DNA of 8,195 nucleotides, from positions 1-8,195 of the forward strand of contig JAISTO010000075.1 of the NCBI GenBank assembly GCA_031272575.1, written 5' to 3'. Below the pieces are notes generated by a model. That model was given only the letters and a program-made list of their open reading frames with translations. It had not been told where the DNA came from and ran no database searches. Both the position numbers and the translations under genes were made by a program. Source of the stretch: Treponema sp. Lineage in GTDB: Bacteria > Spirochaetota > Spirochaetia > Treponematales > Breznakiellaceae. Shown here in pieces: positions 5,840-8,195 of this stretch (the first letter of the stretch is position 1; each line of letters begins with the position of its first letter).

Positions 5840-5865
5840 CCTCGCGGCGGTGTGCTGCCGCGGGG
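5840..5865 (+). other. GC-rich hairpin downstream of the small lipoprotein gene
   Basis: Bases 5840-5850 pair with 5855-5865 (11 pairs, including two G-U) around a TGTG loop, 19 bases after the lipoprotein stop. No T-run follows directly, so it is not a standard terminator by itself. It may stabilise the 3' end of the mRNA or assist the terminator further down. Confidence 0.6.
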
Positions 5866-5873
5866 TAGCCCCC

Positions 5874-5902
5874 TTGCATATTTTGCAGGTTTGGGGTATA
5901 AA
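5874..5902 (+). promoter_or_regulatory. Probable sigma70 promoter of the BMP-bactofilin-TPR-mtaB operon
   Basis: TTGCAT (5874-5879) and TATAAA (5897-5902) are separated by 17 bases. The predicted start, about 5908-5910, falls inside the left arm of the terminator hairpin. It is the only good promoter between the small lipoprotein gene and the BMP gene, whose ribosome site starts only a few bases after the terminator's T-run. Confidence 0.55.
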
Positions 5903-5937
5903 AGGTGTGTCCTTATTTAAGGACACACCTTTTTTTA
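5901..5937 (+). terminator. Rho-independent terminator of the small lipoprotein transcript
   Basis: A 14-bp perfect stem (5901-5914 with 5919-5932, loop ATTT) built around GGTGTGTCCTT runs directly into a T-rich tract ending about 5937. It is followed within seven bases by the GGAGG of the next gene. Transcripts arriving from the lipoprotein gene can form the complete stem. Transcripts starting at the overlapping promoter would lack most of the left arm. Confidence 0.85.
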
Positions 5938-5956
5938 TTTTCTGGAGGAAAACAGA

Positions 5957-7030
5957 ATGAAAAAAACCATTTCGGTGCTCTTTGCGGCCGCGGCGCTCGT
6001 GTTTCTTGCGGCAGGCTGCGCGAAAAAAAGCACCCAGGCAAAGCCGGTCGTCGGCTTCGTGTACATCGGCTCGATTAACGACGTGTACACCGGCGCTCAC
6101 GACAAGGGCAGGGTCGCGCTCCAAACACTCGGGTACGAATGTCACTATGTGGAAAACGTGGCCGAAAACACGGCGGATGTCGAAAAGGCGATTCACGACC
6201 TCATCGACCAGGGCTGCACCGTCATCTACACGACGAGTTTCGGCTTTATGGACGCGACGGTAAACGTGGCAAAGGAGTACCCGGACCTCAAGTTCGCGCA
6301 TTGCTCCGGCTACAAGCAGGAAGCGAATATGTCCCGCTACTTCGGCAAAATCTATCAGCCCCGCTACCTTTCCGGCATCGCGGCAGGCTACAAAACCACC
6401 GCAAACAAGATCGGCTATGTTGCGGCCTACAGCATCCCGGAAGTGATCCGCGGGATAAACGCGTTCACGCTGGGCGTCCGCTCGGTGAATCCGGACGCGG
6501 TGGTCGAAGTCGTGTGGACCAACACCTGGTACGACCCGGCGGTGGAAAAACAGGCCGCGCTCGAACTGTTGAACCGCGGCTGCGATATCATTGCGCAGCA
6601 CCAGGATACGACCGCCCCGCAGATCGCGGCGCAGGAGCGCGGCGCGTTTGCTATCGGCTACGATATGCCTTCACCGGCCGAGGCGCCCAAGGCTTACCTC
6701 ACCGCGCCGATCTTCAACTGGGACGTCTTCTATATTGACGATGTCCAGCAGATCGAAGCGGGCACCTGGCAGAGCCGCGCCTACTGGGAGGGCCTTGCGG
6801 CCGGGGCCGTGGGCCTGGACACGCTCAGCGCCAACAACGACCCCCGCGCGGAAGCGGCGATCGTGGCCGTAACCGCGTCGATCATCGAAGGCTCGTTCGA
6901 TCCCTTCACCGGCCCGATCAAGGATCAGGCGGGCGAGGTCCGAGTCGCCCCTGGGGTTAGGTTGACGGACGACGAAATCTGGAGCATGAACTGGTTCGTG
7001 GAAGGGGTTAGAGGGACCATTGCGGAGTAG
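5957..7030 (+). CDS. BMP/PnrA-family substrate-binding lipoprotein
   Basis: This is a periplasm-facing lipoprotein of the Bmp family (PF02608, type-1 periplasmic binding fold). Members such as treponemal PnrA/TmpC bind purine nucleosides for ABC-type uptake. The signal peptide MKKTISVLFAAAALVFLAAG ends at Cys21 in a good LAAGC lipobox. The body starts KPVVGFVYIG with AHDKGR. Typical family segments follow: YTTSFGFMDATVNVAKEYPDLKF-type sequence (about 91-113), YFGKIYQPRYLSGIAAG (128-144), NKIGYVAAYSIPEVIRGINAF (150-170) and DIIAQHQDTTAP (210-221). The length, 357 residues, is normal. GGAGG lies eight bases before the ATG. No permease or ATPase gene is adjacent; instead a bactofilin gene follows after eight bases. 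The ligand cannot be read from the sequence; nucleoside is the default guess. Confidence 0.9.
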   Translation: MKKTISVLFAAAALVFLAAGCAKKSTQAKPVVGFVYIGSINDVYTGAHDKGRVALQTLGYECHYVENVAENTADVEKAIHDLIDQGCTVIYTTSFGFMDATVNVAKEYPDLKFAHCSGYKQEANMSRYFGKIYQPRYLSGIAAGYKTTANKIGYVAAYSIPEVIRGINAFTLGVRSVNPDAVVEVVWTNTWYDPAVEKQAALELLNRGCDIIAQHQDTTAPQIAAQERGAFAIGYDMPSPAEAPKAYLTAPIFNWDVFYIDDVQQIEAGTWQSRAYWEGLAAGAVGLDTLSANNDPRAEAAIVAVTASIIEGSFDPFTGPIKDQAGEVRVAPGVRLTDDEIWSMNWFVEGVRGTIAE

Positions 7031-7038
7031 GCTGCGCC

Positions 7039-7404
7039 ATGACTGACGTTCATAACGATGCGCTCGAAGACGAGGACTTCGACACTATCCTCTCGCAGGA
7101 CATCGATTTTTCGGGGACCCTCAACTTCGAGAAGCCCTTTCTCATTCGGGGCAGGGTCTCGGGTAACATTGACGCCCGTGGCCTCCTCGTCATCGACGAG
7201 GGGGCGGTGGTCGAGGCCGACGTAAAGGCCTCGCGGGTTATCGTCCGCGGCAAGGTGAAAGGCGATGTCACCGCGGAGGAAAAAGTGGAGATAATGGCCT
7301 CAGGCAAGGTGCGGGGGAACGTACACGCGCCGGAGGTATCGATGGAGCCCGGCTGCGCGTTCAACGGCCACTGCGTCATGACAGAGAGGCCCCACACCCC
7401 ATGA
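7039..7404 (+). CDS. Bactofilin (polymer-forming cytoskeletal protein)
   Basis: Bactofilins (PF04519) are small beta-helical proteins that polymerise without nucleotides. They form membrane-associated scaffolds for cell shape, wall growth or motility; in spirochaetes they help shape the helical cell. The 121-residue product has a short acidic N-terminal tail (1-21) and then a beta-helix core (about 22-112). Its repeating short strands are visible as LIRGRVSGNIDARGLLVIDEGAVVEADV-type rungs, VIVRGKVKGDV and KVEIMASGKVRGNV. There is no signal peptide or transmembrane segment. The ATG lies eight bases after the BMP stop. GGAG just before that stop is a weak, distant ribosome site, so translational coupling is likely. 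The stop overlaps the next start as ATGA. Confidence 0.92.
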   Translation: MTDVHNDALEDEDFDTILSQDIDFSGTLNFEKPFLIRGRVSGNIDARGLLVIDEGAVVEADVKASRVIVRGKVKGDVTAEEKVEIMASGKVRGNVHAPEVSMEPGCAFNGHCVMTERPHTP

Positions 7405-8048
7405 CGCGCCTTCGCCGGGGCCATCTGCCCCGTCGCCTCAGCCTCTGCTGCGCCCTCCTCGCGCTTGCGGGGCGCTCCCTCGCCGCGCAGACCAGGCCGG
7501 ACGCGCTCCAGGAGTACCGCTCCGGCAGGTACCAGACCGCGGTGAACATCTGCCGCCAGGAAATCGCGGCCAATCCACTCAACATCGAGTCCCATGTGGT
7601 ACTCTGCTGGAGCCTCATCGCGCTGGGGCAGTACCAGGACGCGGCCCCGGCCGCGGAGGCGGCCCGCAAACTCAACCGCTACGATTCGCGGGTCATCGAA
7701 ATCTTCGGGGAACTCGCGTACTACGAAGGCCGCAACCGCGAGGCGCTCGGATACTTCCAGGACTATGTCAGCCAATACCCCGAGGGTATGCGCATCGACA
7801 AAGTCTACTATCTCGAAGGCGAAACCTACATCCGCCTCGAGCGCTTCCGGCACGCGGACATCGCGCTCTCCGCGGCCGTGCACCGCAGCCCGGGCAACGC
7901 CGTCTGGTGGACCCGCCTCGCCTACGCGCGCGAAAAAGCCGGGGACGCGGCAAGCGCCGCGGACGCCTACAGCCAGGCGCTCAGCCTCAACCCCAGCCTC
8001 GCGGACGCCCAGCGCGGCCTCGACCGCATCCGCGAAGGCCAGCGCTAA
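7401..8048 (+). CDS. Secreted tetratricopeptide-repeat protein
   Basis: The 215-residue product starts with an Arg-rich n-region and hydrophobic core (LSLCCALLALAG, 13-24) ending SLAAQ, a plausible signal peptidase I site near residue 29. It is therefore probably periplasmic. About five TPR-like units follow (roughly 34-59, 62-93, 97-127, 134-165 and 168-199). The clearest is the last, with AYAREKAGDAASAADAYSQALSLNPSLADAQ. TPRs bind partner proteins, and no enzyme domain is present. The start overlaps the bactofilin stop (ATGA) and its own stop overlaps the mtaB start (TAATG). Its place next to bactofilin makes a role in envelope or shape assembly a reasonable inference. A lipoprotein reading through Cys16 or Cys17 is less likely because the core continues past it. 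Confidence 0.85.
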   Translation: MTRLRRGHLPRRLSLCCALLALAGRSLAAQTRPDALQEYRSGRYQTAVNICRQEIAANPLNIESHVVLCWSLIALGQYQDAAPAAEAARKLNRYDSRVIEIFGELAYYEGRNREALGYFQDYVSQYPEGMRIDKVYYLEGETYIRLERFRHADIALSAAVHRSPGNAVWWTRLAYAREKAGDAASAADAYSQALSLNPSLADAQRGLDRIREGQR

Positions 8049-8195
8049 TGCCCGCGCCCACCGCGCTCTTTTTTACCTTCGGCTGCAAACTGAATCAGGA
8101 CGAAACCGAAGCCCTCGCCAGCGCCGCCCGCACGGCAGGATTCCATATCCAGAACGATGCCCCATCCCCCCCTTTGGGGGGGGTAGGGGGGGGTT
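8048..8195 (+). CDS. mtaB: MtaB-type tRNA methylthiotransferase, N-terminal part (runs off the window)
   Basis: MtaB is a radical-SAM enzyme that converts t6A37 to ms2t6A37 in tRNAs using two [4Fe-4S] clusters. The first 49 codons are visible. The motif FFTFGCKLNQDETEAL (8-23) is the start of the N-terminal methylthiotransferase domain. GCKLNQ with ETEAL points to MtaB rather than MiaB (GCQMN) or RimO (GCPKN). Cys13 would be the first auxiliary-cluster ligand. The start shares its first base with the TPR stop (TAATG), so it is the fourth gene of the operon. After residue 38 the reading becomes PSPPLGGVGGG, encoded by a poly-C/poly-G palindrome. The family normally continues toward NTCTVT here, so the gene may carry an in-frame insertion or be interrupted. 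The window ends before this can be settled. Confidence 0.85.
   Translation, partial: MPAPTALFFTFGCKLNQDETEALASAARTAGFHIQNDAPSPPLGGVGGG
8160..8195. repeat. Poly-C/poly-G imperfect palindrome within mtaB
   Basis: A run of four C, then AT, then seven C faces TTT and two runs of eight G separated by TA. The two sides can pair into a near-continuous stem, and the two G8 runs could contribute to a G-quadruplex. Its C-rich side resembles the end of the array at 5564-5579. It is cut by the window end. Confidence 0.65.

Noticed and set aside
5840..5865. The GC-rich hairpin as a stand-alone intrinsic terminator
   Set aside because: No T-run follows it; the hairpin at 5901-5932 with its T tract is the proper terminator.

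Overview
The window looks like a GC-rich spirochaete chromosome, most likely Treponematales. This is an inference from gene content: a two-domain NDK-like protein, a BMP/PnrA-type lipoprotein, a bactofilin next to a TPR protein, a BspA-type leucine-rich-repeat remnant and relaxed lipoboxes. No rRNA or other firm taxonomic marker is present.

Left part (1 to about 1730) is a worn accessory island. It holds a 3'-truncated AAA ATPase on the minus strand with its own sigma70-like promoter, the C-terminal stub of an XRE-type regulator (minus), a scrap of a BspA-like LRR gene (plus) joined directly to that stub, and two copies of a MITE-like element of about 142 bp. The element has 18-bp terminal inverted repeats and two internal hairpins. 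Both copies supply the stop codon and C-terminal tail of the gene they touch.

Middle part (1652 to 5405, minus strand) is a two-gene unit. tex, an RNA-binding S1/HhH/YqgF-like protein, is followed after 10 bases by a tandem NDK-like gene whose 3' end runs into the element.

The divergent intergenic region (5406 to 5655) holds a probable frameshifted gene remnant (minus), a degenerate heptamer array and a near-perfect sigma70 promoter. That promoter drives a 54-residue Ala/Pro-rich lipoprotein, whose transcript is bracketed by hairpins.

Right part (5957 to 8195, plus strand) is a tightly packed operon: BMP-family lipoprotein, bactofilin, secreted TPR protein, then the start of mtaB (tRNA methylthiotransferase). 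Gaps are 8 bases, then ATGA, then TAATG. Its likely promoter lies on top of the terminator of the small lipoprotein gene. The window ends in a poly-C/poly-G palindrome inside the mtaB reading frame.

I see no CRISPR array, tRNA, rRNA, transposase or complete defence system. The most notable content is the repeat biology and the compact regulatory layout around the small lipoprotein.
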